A stretch of DNA of 64,000 nt from Phorcus lineatus (lineage: Eukaryota; Mollusca; Gastropoda; Trochida; Trochidae), in assembly GCA_921293015.1 (NCBI GenBank), contig OV121096.1, positions 6,080,285 through 6,144,284 of the forward strand, given 5' to 3'. Within the stretch, counting starts at the first letter, position 1, and the number at the start of each line of letters is the position of its first letter. The notes beneath the pieces were generated by a model. The model did no database searches. It was not told where the DNA came from and saw nothing but the letters and a program-made list of their open reading frames with translations. Below, in pieces: positions 11,768-24,357 of this stretch. Both the position numbers and the translations under genes were made by a program.

Positions 11768-12322
11768 TAGGACTCAGATCTGTGGCGGGTCTCTAATCTA
11801 TGGCGGGTTTCCTTATCTGTGGCTTGTTTGATTGTTAGACTGTTTCATGACGTCATGCCAAGTGACGTCATTGTGCGATGACGTCATTATGGCTAACTGT
11901 TCCCGTCGTAGGGCCCAATTGCGTTGCTAGCGTAATAATTAGGGAAGTCACAGAGAGATATTGCGAACGGATAACGATAAAAAAAAATAAGAGTCCATAT
12001 CCCAATTACGAAAATACATTAAACAATACCTTACATGTAAATGAGACATTTGCGGCTTCGTGCCACATCAATTGGGTTTATTTTGTAGGATCTTTTTAGT
12101 CCTCGGTGAGTCCGTCTTCTTTAGCCCTAAGATATTGAAAGACTATCTTTTGTAACCCTTGGATTCCTGTCGACGAATTTTAGGGTAAGTTTGTCTAGCG
12201 TAAGGTTTGGTTAATCATTGCAGAATAATACAAAAAAAGGTACAAATGTCAGGCATTTGAAAATCTGCCATAGATTTGGAAATCCGCCACAGATTTGAGG
12301 CCTGCCATGGATTCGAGTCTTA
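11768..12322. mobile_element. hAT-like MITE with 8-bp target duplication
   Basis: The left end 'taggactcagatctgtggcg' is the inverse of the right end (read in reverse 'taagactcgaatccatggca'). Both ends carry further subterminal 'atctgtggcgg'-type repeats. 'catatatg' flanks it at 11760-11767 and 12323-12330. No transposase ORF, so it is non-autonomous. Confidence 0.85.
11848..11886. promoter_or_regulatory. Three perfect TGACGTCA (CRE-type) sites
   Basis: TGACGTCA at 11848-11855, 11863-11870 and 11879-11886, inside the hAT-like MITE. CREB/ATF binding is only a possibility from the consensus. Confidence 0.5.
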
Positions 12323-12330
12323 CATATATG

Positions 12331-15300
12331 CAATTATTTGATTTATGTCATTGAAAAATGCTTTGACATTGGCTTTGCATTCATGTCCCTGATCATTAAG
12401 AGCATATTAATATCACTATACATTTTGGAGATACATTTATGCTGTATATACATGTCCCTTCCTATATCTACAAAGATTTATTTCATTATGCTCTGTACAG
12501 CTGTAGAAATAGTGCTTATTTAACTTATACAATATTTTTATTTTCCTGGTTTTGTTCATTGGTGCTGAAATAAAATTCATCCTTCACTTTAAAGTTTCTC
12601 TCTTAATTCTATAGCTTTAAGTACAGTCAACTTATTCTTACCCAGGGCCAGTAGAATCGGAACGTATCTATTTGAATATCTCCTGTCTTCAATAAATCCC
12701 TAATTAAATTAGACGCCTACCTCGAATGAAACCTGCATTGAATAGACGCCCTTTCAGAGACCTTTCTGAAAAAAATCCTCGTTTTATCTTCACGCCAGAA
12801 TAAAGCAAATTTGAATTTTACTATCATTGCTCCTTTCCTTTTGTAACTTCAACCGAAATTTTTTTTTATAATAGACGCCTACCTCAAATAGAAATGTACC
12901 TCAAATAAACACCTATATTGTAGAGAGTTCAGAAAAAAAAGAAGCCTTGTTTTTAATTAAGGATTTATGGTAACTTAAATCACAAGCAAGCTGCTGACTT
13001 TGGCATCAAGTATCTGAACTGAACAATTGAATAAGAAATCACCCCATCTCTGCCAGAAGCATGCCTCCATCCTGTCTATGGAGGATCTATCACAGGTTGG
13101 TTGGAGGAGTCTGGAGTGTCCAGAATACCGAGTAACCTCCTGTTTTTTCATTTTCAGTACGACCCTGTGCATTGGCTTCTCAATCAAGATCACTCAAACT
13201 CCTGAACAACTCTGTAGGTCAAACTCCAAAACATTTTTTTCTTGTTTACCATAGGTATAGAGGGGAGTACCATCCAACTTGCCTCTTTACCAGATGTTAT
13301 GTCTAGTGTACAGACTCTTTGGCTTATGAGATTACTCTTCAGTTACTCTTTGACACAACAAATGTTGCCCCTGTTCCTCTTTTTGTAATATTTTGTATGA
13401 AGCCTGATAACCCTCAAATCCAAAAGCTCTATTTAAGATAATTTTGCAACAGTAAGATATTAGTTGATAAAATATCAACAAATTTACCATATCGTTTTGC
13501 AGTGGTGAATCCAAGGGGGACCTCCCCCCCCCCCCCTTTTTGAAAATCAATTACAGATTCAGGCAATTCAAGTCAATAAAAATGATTTGAACCCCTCTCC
13601 CCCCCGTTGACAATTTCTGAATCCGAACCATAGTAAATCATATATAACGTAACAATAGCCCCCCCCCTAAAAATTTTGATGAAGTTTTGGACCCAAATGA
13701 TTCTTCTCATGAATAAACAACAGACATCCAGTTTGTGATGACAATGTATTTAACAAATCGCCATTACTCACCAGGTTACAACAAATAAGGTTATCATTGT
13801 GTCCAATGTGTGAATATCACAGACCTCTGTAATATACAATGTAGATAGATAGGTAGGTAGGTAAAACTGATACTTAACAACTCAACAGATGGGGTTTACA
13901 AGCATTACTGACATCAAACGAAATAAAACAAGTACAACAGGCGGCCATATTGTTATGTACATATATGAAATCACGTAACTAACGTCCATGTTATTTCAGC
14001 TCTGCAAAAATAAATTTAATAGATAAAAGAAATGATTTTCAAATTCAAAATCCCGCCACTTTAAATATTTGTATCCCAAACCAAAATGTCTATCTTGCCA
14101 AATACTTGAATAGCAATGATAAATGGTAATTTGTGTTCCATGTATTAAAATTATTCTTGCAATGGTTGATGAACATGGAAGTTAATTTGAAATTTGCTCA
14201 TGTACATAATAATAAAGCCAACCTTGTTAACAATGTGAGTACATGATTATATTGTGAAGATCCTGAACCAACTCCTGCATTAAGAAGTCTTCAAATCTGT
14301 TTTTACCGACACAGATATTATCTGTTTTGAATATGTATTCATTTGGATATGAATCAGATTACATAAAGATCACAATTCACAAATCGTCAGAGAAACATAA
14401 AAAATTTCATTCAATAGCTAGTTAAATAACTAAATTAAATATGAAACCAAAACAGTTTTAGTTTTTATCCTTTACTAATTAAAAATAACATCAAGAAAAG
14501 AACTGACTTGTCAATTGGAGTGATAGTTAAAACACTGAAAAAGAAATATTTGATTTTTCAAACATATTCATTTTATAAATATAAACAGAATTTTATTGTG
14601 TTGCTTTGCAATATTAACTACACAAAACAAAAATGTGCTATTTACACTAGACTTCCACAAAATAATAGATTATTCAATTTACTTTTGTCAGACAAACGAC
14701 TGAGAGATAAAACAAAAACATTTGAATATGTTACAATTGTCTGAAATTATTGTTTCTTCAATACTACATGATAAATACCAGTGATATCAGATTATTATTT
14801 CTCGATAATCAATTGATATTCCTACCGAACATACTACTGGCTGAAATATTGCCTAAGCACTAAACTGTAGCTCATTCAGTGCCCTAACATTCCAATAAAC
14901 CTTCACCAATACCCCTACTGGACTCAACACAACAAATTTATTACCTCCCCTTTTCAGGGTTTTTGATCCAATCAGCTGTATCAGCTGCAATGTTCAGTGT
15001 ACAAATCAAACAGCTTCTATCAGGACAAACTCCACTTAGTAAGCAGTACAAAAGTGGTATGATATGGAGACATTTCAATAATTGTTATTTATTTAGCATT
15101 AAAGGCAGACTCCTGTTTCAGAAAAATATTGAAAAAAAAACACGTAACATTTTGGTGTATCCTGACTGAGACTGCCTGATCCCTCCCATCACATGTTCAA
15201 TAATTCAAATCAGATTTATGAAGCTTGATCATATCATGCATAGCTATCTTAAAAAAATGACCAAGGATTTTCTCGAGCACATGTCAACACTCAAAGCTTA

Positions 15301-18300
15301 AAGCTTGTCGCAAAGAATATGTTACTGAATGTAAGACAGAGTGCGGTCAATGTCAAAATAATTGTTTCAAATATAAAAGAGTATGTGATTAACTACTCTG
15401 AGAGGTAGGGCCAGTCAAGGGAGGTTATAAAATTATTGGGTGGAGCCCATGATGGATCCAGGGTATAATCGGAGAGTTATCAGAACTTTTTCCAAAGATT
15501 GTCAAGGAAGTAAGATGATCATTACTATTTTAAGTGTAAAATATTTAGACATTGTTGACTGTTAGTTTGATTGATGTATAAATGAATGCATGATGAACAG
15601 TGATTGAATACAATACGCATAACAACATTCAAATTGAAACCAAACCAACAACTCAATGTTCACAAATAGTACAATAACAACAATTATGAAACAACTGAAA
15701 ACAACACATCAATCCTTAAAATCAATATTTGTAAGAAAAAAAGTGAGAAAAAAGATAAATGTCTTAAAATTTCTTAAAAGCATCATGCAATTTAAAAATA
15801 CTTTGGAAGAAGATGTGAATTAAGAGATGATCTCAAAATCCAGTCATTAATAATTTACATAGGAAGTAGCTCTAAAAGTTCAGACTATACTGGTATTATT
15901 TAAATAGGTTACAGGGAATTATACTCTGAGGTAAATGTTTACATGTATAATAAATCATAGATAATAGATCTTTAAACTGGAAGAATAATTAGCAAATGGA
16001 CATCCGCACAAAAAACCTTGATAACTGTTTAAATTAATGTAAAAAGATTTAAAATATATTTTCAATATAACAAATGACACAAAAGTGCACAACACACCAC
16101 AACCTAAAATATCGATCAACATTCATTTTAATGACAGTTTTCAAAACATTTCACAATTATTACTTCACTCTAATTTAATACAATTTTACACTTTTCTAAA
16201 AAAAAAATTTTGAGAAACAGTTGTAAATGAAATAATTGTTTATTTTGCTGTACAATAAATCAATACCATGAAAATAATTAAATCATTCAATTTTAAATTA
16301 ATCAATGGAAATGGAAATAATATTCACTTTAATATTTTTATTGGTACATTCATCAAATTGTAAACCAAAATACTTGGAACAAAACCAGAACATTTTCAAA
16401 GTCTTAAAATTCAGAATAAAAGAAATTCATTTCAAATTCTAAGATTGTTTTGATTTGTTATTAACTGCTTAACACATAAATATTTTCACATTCTTTTTAC
16501 AACATTCATAAACAGTACACAAATACAAAATATCTTCTTCCTTGTTGATTTCGAGCAAATGTGACCAGAGAGAAACATCAGAAACAAACGTTGTCTTTCC
16601 ATAGTTTGGTATGAGTGCCATTTTTAATTGAATCCAAGCCAATCAAGTTATAGGTCTAGTGCTTGCTACCCTCATTAAAATCTAAGGAAACTTCCATTGG
16701 ACTGGTAATGAAAATTTCCCATTTCTTGCACCTCAGTGGAAAGGTGGGGTGGGGGGGAGAGGTGAGGCTTTGTTTATCGCAAAGCCACATCACCTCTGCT
16801 TTAAGGGACATAAATTAAAATTAACAATTTTGGAAGTGGTCCTGGGCCAAAGTTCACATTTTATCAACTCAGTGGGGTGGAAAAGGCGGAGGAGTACAGA
16901 ACAGGGGAGATGAATACAGGAACCATGTCTGCTTATGTTTCCATAATGTAAATTTTGGTCATGAAATTTACTGTTGAGTATGGGCCTGAAATTTATTTGG
17001 CCTCTAAAAACTACTCATATCATTATATTGCAGTCGGTAAAGAAATAAAGCTGTGTTCTCGCCCGGATTATTCAAATGTGATTAGGAACTTTACAAGCCC
17101 TTACAGGCCCTCTGCATCCAACCCCAAACCCACCTCCCTCCTTAAACCCAGAATCCCTGCCCTTAACGGATAAAACTTAGCTATTGAAGTTTCCCAAGCA
17201 TTGGTCTAGAACTTAATTAGGTTGAATGTCATGGTGCCATTTTTGTATAAACACTTACATTTAATGGACAGAAACAACAAATCTTACAAACAGAAAAGTA
17301 TACAAATTACTTATTTACTTAATTACACATTGACATAGATCGGGAGGTAACACAGGGCAAATGTATACAAGAAGAGGAGAACAATGTATTTTATGTTACT
17401 AGCTGCATACAAACTCTCTTCATCCAAAAAAACAGTGCAGTTTTAATATATACAATAACCACATTATAACCTTACAACAATATAGTCAAAACAGTACTTC
17501 ATTTATGAGCAACTTTCTTCAATACAACAGTAGTTAAAACATTATTTCATTTATGAGAGAATTTTTATGCTGGTTATTTAATTTATTAGAATCAAAAACA
17601 TTGTTTTTAATCAGATATTCTTTAGAATCAAAACACTGCTTTTGAAGTGCTTGCATTTCAATTACATATATTTATACTTTAATATACTAACATATATATT
17701 TTTTCAAACTTTTTAAAAGGGTGATTAATTTTATTTTGGGAACATAAGCATATTTTTTTGCATTGTTTTCATTCAAGAATTTGCTGGAATCAAAACAATG
17801 CATCCAGACAGTTTTAATTCCTAATGAGAATGCTTAAAAAACACTGATTCTAGGAAGGTATTTCAGTTCTTCATTATGTTTTGTTAAAAGTAAGAACTGT
17901 TATTGATTGAATCTCAACATATTTGACAAGACTACTTGTTCAATATAAAACTATTTTCCTGAAAATGTTTCACAGCAAATTTACATTTTTTTCCCACAAC
18001 TATATAATCGAATAATTTACGATGGAAAAGGAACTTATTCTTAATCCATCACATATAGGTTTTCGTATTCTCTCCGCACAGAGATAGCTCGTCATAAAAT
18101 CTTCACCAATCCTCTGTTAGTCCACTGCAATCAAAGATAGTTGTGCAATACTGTTTCAAACGGTCTTATATGAAAAGCCTCAGTCATTTCCCTATGCTTC
18201 GGGAAAACTACAATTTTGTAGACTGTGCACTTGACAGAACACCCATCGCGTGATGAAGCACCTGTATCATGGTATAAGCCACGGTGACAACAAGCGTTAG

Positions 18301-21300
18301 CTTTCAATGCAAGAAGTGTTTTCATTTGCTGAAATTTTGCAGCTTGTATCTATTTCCTTTGCTTACTTTCACTTTTTCCTTACTGTGCCAAGCATGCACC
18401 AAAGTACACTATAGAAATAGCCATTATTATTATTGGAATTTTTTGTTGATAGAGAACTTGCCAGAAGTGCTTGTACTCAAACAGAAGTTAGCACAGGATT
18501 TTATGACTTGAGCCATCTAAATGGGAAGAGAATGAGATTTTGGAAGTGTTGCCAATATGCCAATTGGAAGCACACTTGTTCTCAGAGACCCCCATTTCTG
18601 TTGGGAAAATGGAAAATAAGAAATAAGGTCAGTGCCATCTCAAAAGTTTAAGTTTTAAATGGGAATGTAAACATCTTACTCACAAAAATAACAAGCTCAC
18701 ATGTTACCATTCACAGAAGCAACAATATAAGAAATCTTCGCTGTTATCAAACCCAGTTTAAAAACCTGATATTAACACAAAAATTAATTCATCAATGTGC
18801 CTTTAAATAAGAGACACTCAATGACCTAGTGGAGTCACATATTCCAAACTTTATCAATGACATCATTGACTGTTACTATATTAATATCATTTTAAAGCAT
18901 ATCCATTTAGTACAGTGACAATATGAAGGAATAAAGTCACAATTTTAATTAGTAACTTAGAACAGTTTTTAAGGAGTTGATAGTGTTTGATAAGTCATAT
19001 TTAGTATTCGTGTTAATTGGATGAGTAATTTTGCCTTTGCACATACATAAGGCTGTTCTTTTTATTTCTATAAAAACCTTATAAATATCATATATATAAT
19101 ATATTTGTCATCTCAGGATGAATATGGGAGATGGTTTGAATTTCTTTCACTTAATATAGTGTACAGATTCAAAGCCAAACTCTATGACAAGAAAAACATG
19201 GAGTTCCCCTTTAATATCAAAACCCGAAGTTTTGAATTAAAGTGACACTGAGTATGTTTGATGATTTTTCTGTGTCTGAAATAAGAGCCAAAATACTATA
19301 AGTGCTCAAATCACCCCTCTTAAGTTGCATATTTATCGCTTAATACCCAAACTATGATATTTTCTTGTTTTCGAAGATCTATAAAAAAAACACCCATATA
19401 AATGTCAGGAAGTCGAAATTCTGTTTGCAATTTACATACATGTAGGTTAAATGACCTACTTAACACTACCAATCAATATTTGTCTTAAATGTGTCTTCTG
19501 TAAATGAGTTTAAAAAATTACGTTTGAATCATTGACGAGTGCCATTGTCCAGTTTTCAATCACAAATCACGACTTTTACCTGTTTATTGTCACTATACTG
19601 AACTTTTAAGCACTTAGACGCTGATTTTCAGAACAAACCAACTCTTCCCGATAAAATAAAACTATTTATGAAGTTTGACATATTTGACACCAATAACATA
19701 CTCTGTGGCCCAATAATTTCAGAAGAATCTGGTAAAGGTTAAAACATTCAACAAGATATAAACAAGCCTTAAAGACATTCTCAGCAGTATAACGACATAA
19801 CATTCTTTATGCAATAAAAATTTCATAAACACAATCAGCTTTCCAAAAGCTTTATCACTTCTTTTTTACATGTAAATAAATCAATTGAAATGATAAGTAA
19901 AGAACAAAACTCAAAATTGTTAAATACTATGAAAAAGGGATATGTGATTGGTTATAGAAACATCAAAATTTAAATCAAAAAGCAACATTTGAAGGCCAGT
20001 ATTAAAAGTCATAGAAAAGTATTTAAAATCACATGCAAACTGTACAGTTGGTAAAAAAGAAGAGGAATTTTATTGCAGCTCGTGTGAGCGTCTTTCTTTA
20101 TAGGGTTGTTGTCATGGTCTTTCTTCAAAGATAATTTGAAATTCATCCAAAGAACGTCCTCTCAAAATGAATTTGAGTTTTTATAAAAAGACTTTTATTG
20201 GCCTGACAGATTCTCAAATTTTATCATCTCCCATAATTCCCAAGAATTATATGATATTCTTTAAGTCATATTGATGAATTTAACGCTGAAATGACTTAAC
20301 ATAAGCATCAAAACTTTTTGATTACCATGTTCAAAGGCATAAAAGTTTCAAGTTACTGCCTCAACCAGGATACGAACTTGATCCATCAGTGGTTTCCTCT
20401 GACAAATGAGAAAAGCCAGTAGGTCGCATTTTCTGAAGTAGGTTCATTTTTTTTCTTGTTGCAATGCCTCAAACAAAATAAAGGCTTGTGTATCAGTATC
20501 TAGTGGCAAGTAACTTATGTGAATAATTTTTCCTATATGATTCCCCTCATCTTCCTTTTGTAATGCAAATTGTGATTGGTCTGCTACTGACTAGGCTTTG
20601 TCTGCACGTAACTCGTATCAGAACATGTGCCTATATGGACTGTCAATAGACCATGTGGAGAGGAAACCCTGGAGTGATATATTTTGTAACATCCTTTGAA
20701 CTCGGCAGGCTCTAATTAGACTTGAAATCAAACCATTGTGTGAAGCGTGACCATGACAACAAACCTAAGGGGTTTTAGAATTCTGTGTCACGTTCTTTAC
20801 TCATCAAGTCTCCGTCACCATGGTAACCAACCTTTGTACAACATCACTGTAATAAAACTGTGTTTACATAACAACAGAACCATTGGCGCCCATGATATCT
20901 ATCAGACGTCAACTCTTGATAGACTCAATTCATCGTTTGAGTTTCCACAACCATAGTCCAGGAGTGATTCCTAATACACTTATGTATTTCAGATCACCAA
21001 TCATTTGCACAATGGACATATATAATATATCTGTTTCTAAATCAGGTATACCTTTTCCTAATAGCTCAAAGATCTCAGAGTTCAACTATTTCCGATTTGA
21101 AGGTCTCCATGGTATATCTATTCCAAATAGATCTATGGTCTCCGTTGAGAATATGAAATATTGGCCAGTACATCTATATACTTATCCAATTTCAGAGGCA
21201 TATATTCTAAATCAGTTCATCTGAACTATATGTCATATCACAGCCCCATACATATTAAATATCAATTCCATTCCAGAGACGGATGGACTACACCTACATA

Positions 21301-21482
21301 TCTATATGTATCATCACAGCCTCAAGACATGTCAAACAAAACTACCCATACCTACATACTGGGATATGAATTAATATCTTGCAGTCTCATATCACAATAG
21401 ATATTAGCTACAGACTTTAACAAGACTTAAGATGTCCCTCATGAAGAAAAAACGTGTGTAACTTTTCCACAGCGTCATCGTT
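12331..21482. other. Intergenic, AT-rich, no supported gene
   Basis: It has short 'aatagacgcc' repeats at 12700-12900, poly-C runs near 13520 and 13660, and a 'gataggtaggtaggta' tract near 13850. Around 12975-13255 several short ORFs overlap on both strands without recognisable homology. From about 20.2 kb upward it may be 3' UTR of the PTP gene. Confidence 0.5.
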
Positions 21483-21488
21483 TTTAAT
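21483..21488 (-). terminator. Candidate polyadenylation signal ATTAAA for the PTP gene
   Basis: ATTAAA on the - strand, about 300 nt after the PTP stop codon. The first canonical AATAAA on this strand is farther away, at 20194-20199. Either could end the 3' UTR. The sequence alone does not decide. Confidence 0.3.
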
Positions 21489-21783
21489 CCTTGTCCCTCA
21501 AAATGGCAGCTCTAGTAAAGCCAATGCAGATGCAATTTTCCAAACATCTTACACTAATCTAGACTATTCTCACAGCCTCACTTTGAAATCAGTTTTCAAG
21601 GGAAGTAACTCTTCCTTCTTCACAATCAACAGAGATTGGCACATCACAGTGAATAATGTTGACCTCAAACTGTCTTCACAATTGACCCTTGACACATAAA
21701 GGTTCCAATTGCTGTTCTTGTAGACCCACAATGTGCTATTACTGGTGTGATATCCCATAATGCACCACACCCTGTATCCTGTA

Positions 21784-21880
21784 TCACTCTGTGAGATACG
21801 GGTCCTCCAGATCCTTCTCGTACTGGCACAACATCTGGTGTATAAACTCGTACTGCTCGTGTGTCTGAATCATACCACCT
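21784..21880 (-). CDS. PTPRR: PTP terminal exon (Q-loop, stop)
   Basis: This 97-nt exon completes an Arg codon, then reads [20 protein letters not shown] and a short acidic tail, ending at TGA (21786-21784). The Q-loop glutamine is present. Length and ending fit the family. Confidence 0.95.
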
Positions 21881-24299
21881 CTGCAACATTCATTAAGAAA
21901 TTTACCATAAAAGCAGAGAAAAGAACACAAAAAAAAGAAAAGAAATTTACCATTAATGAGGTACCATAGTTCTTGAAGTGTATGCCTGGACACTTAGACA
22001 TTTCTGGACATCTTCCCTGGACACTTATCTCTTCAGCATTGGAGGTACAGATCTTTATGGATACGGGCACTTATAACTTAGGGCGAAATTTTTAAATGAT
22101 TTTTTTGTGTGTATTTTTGCTGAAAGCTTTATTCAAAATTCGTCATTAACACAAATTAAAACAAATTCCAGAATAGTGGAGATACTACAGCAAAAGTTAT
22201 CAGACTGTCAGATTCAGGTTCAGAAATTAGACTGTCAGACTAAAACACCAAACTGTCAGATTCAGACATAAGACTGTCAGATTCAAACACCAAACTGTCA
22301 GATTCAGACATAAGACTGTCAGACTAAAACACCAAACTGTCAGATTCAGACATAAGACTGTCAGATTCAAACACCAAACTGTCAGATTCAGACATAAGAC
22401 TGTCAGACTAAAACACCAAACTGTCAGATTCAGACATAAGACTGTCAGATTCAAACACCAAACTGTCAGATTCAGACATAAGACTGTCAGACTAAAACAC
22501 CAAACTGTCAGATTCAGACATAAGACTGTCAGATTCAAACACCAAACTGTCAGATTCAGACATAAGACTGTCAGATTCAAACACCAAACTGTCAGGTTCA
22601 GAAATTAGACTGTCAGACTAAAACACCAAACTGTCAGATTCAGACATAAGACTGTCAGATTCAAACACCAAACTGTCAGGTTCAGAAATTAGACTGTCAG
22701 ACTAAAACACCAAACTGTCAGATTCAGACATAAGACTGTCAGATTCAAACACCAAACTGTCAGATTCAGACATAAGACTGTCAGATTCAAACACCAAACT
22801 GTCAGATTCAGACATAAGACTGTCAGATTCAAACACCAAACTGTCAGATTCAGACATAAGACTGTCAGACTAAAACACCAAACTGTCAGATTCAGACATA
22901 AGACTGTCAGATTCAAACACCAAACTGTCAGATTCAGACATAAGACTGTCAGACTAAAACACCAAACTGTCAGATTCAGACATAAGACTGTCAGATTCAA
23001 ACACCAAACTGTCAGATTCAGACATAAGACTGTCAGATTCAAACACCAAACTGTCAGATTCAGACATAAGACTGTCAGACTAAAACACCAAACTGTCAGA
23101 TTCAGACATAAGACTGTCAGATTCAAACACCAAACTGTCAGATTCAGACATAAGACTGTCAGACTAAAACACCAAACTGTCAGATTCAGACATAAGACTG
23201 TCAGATTCAAACACCAAACTGTCAGATTCAGACATAAGACTGTCAGATTCAAACACCAAACTGTCAGATTCGAACATCAGACCGTTAGTTTAAGACACCA
23301 GACTGTCAGATTTGTACATTGCAAATAGTTTAAGCCAACAAATTACATCTTCTAAAAGTGCTTTTATTTCTTTGAGCAGAGTCAATCTTCTACTTCTGCT
23401 CCAAACTTGCATCTTTTCAAGATTATACTACAAACTAAATAACTTTTTTGCAGTCAGTTTCTGCAGATAAAGTCTACAAGAGGAAGGAAGCGTACCTGTC
23501 TAACCGCATGCTACAGACGATCCCAAGCACATCCACAGAGTGTTCCTCTCGAAGCTGACAGATGCCGATACTCGCCGCCACAAAGCAGCCCGTCCGTCCA
23601 ATACCAGCGCTGTCAAAATACAGTACCAATTTCAAACATGTCATATACACAATCTTGAAGTATTTATGTTATTAGCTGATTGGTTAGATATTTATTTTGC
23701 ACTTAAACATATCAAAATGATCCAAACACCTCTGAAATCAATTAATCCCATTGCAGCAGTGTACAAGGGATCTCATAAACTGGTCATGACCATGAACTCT
23801 TTCATCTAAGTTTTATCAAAGTGTAATTCATAGGTACTGGTGTACAGCATGTAGAGTGATTGATCAGGAAATTTAAAAAGGGAGGGATGTCATCTATTGA
23901 AAGAATTTAGTAAATCACCACCTTTGGATTTACCACAATCAGTGGTGGATCAAGAAATATGCCAAAGGACTCACCTTGGCCAAAATGAATGCCTCACCCT
24001 CAGGATTTAATCTACTTGCGTGAAATCTATCAACATATCTCAAAACCTGAACCACACGTCTCCCACCCACCCGATCCCCACATGGAACAACCACTAGTCA
24101 GAATCATCCCCACCTGCAGTGTACGAGGACTGGCCCTCGAGGTGTGACCCCATCTGACTTGTACCGCCGTAGCTCCACCTCCTTGACAAGTTCCAGCAGC
24201 TGACAGGGGGACGTCGGTGGTTTGTGGTCTGGCCAGGCCGTGTACCAGTATTGAATCACCGTCCGGTTCTCTCCATGTGACTGCAAGAGAGAAACAATG

Positions 24300-24357
<58 letters not shown>

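Noticed and set aside
12975-13255. Overlapping ORFs on both strands as an alternative ELP4 end or small gene
   Set aside because: An acceptor-like 'cattttcag' exists at 13158, but the following 15 codons have no similarity to Elp4 and the other ORFs have no support.
22689-23252. 187-codon - strand ORF of LNLTV/CLNLTVW repeats as a gene
   Set aside because: The 21-bp unit length keeps frames open automatically, it lies inside the last PTP intron and has no flanking unique coding sequence.
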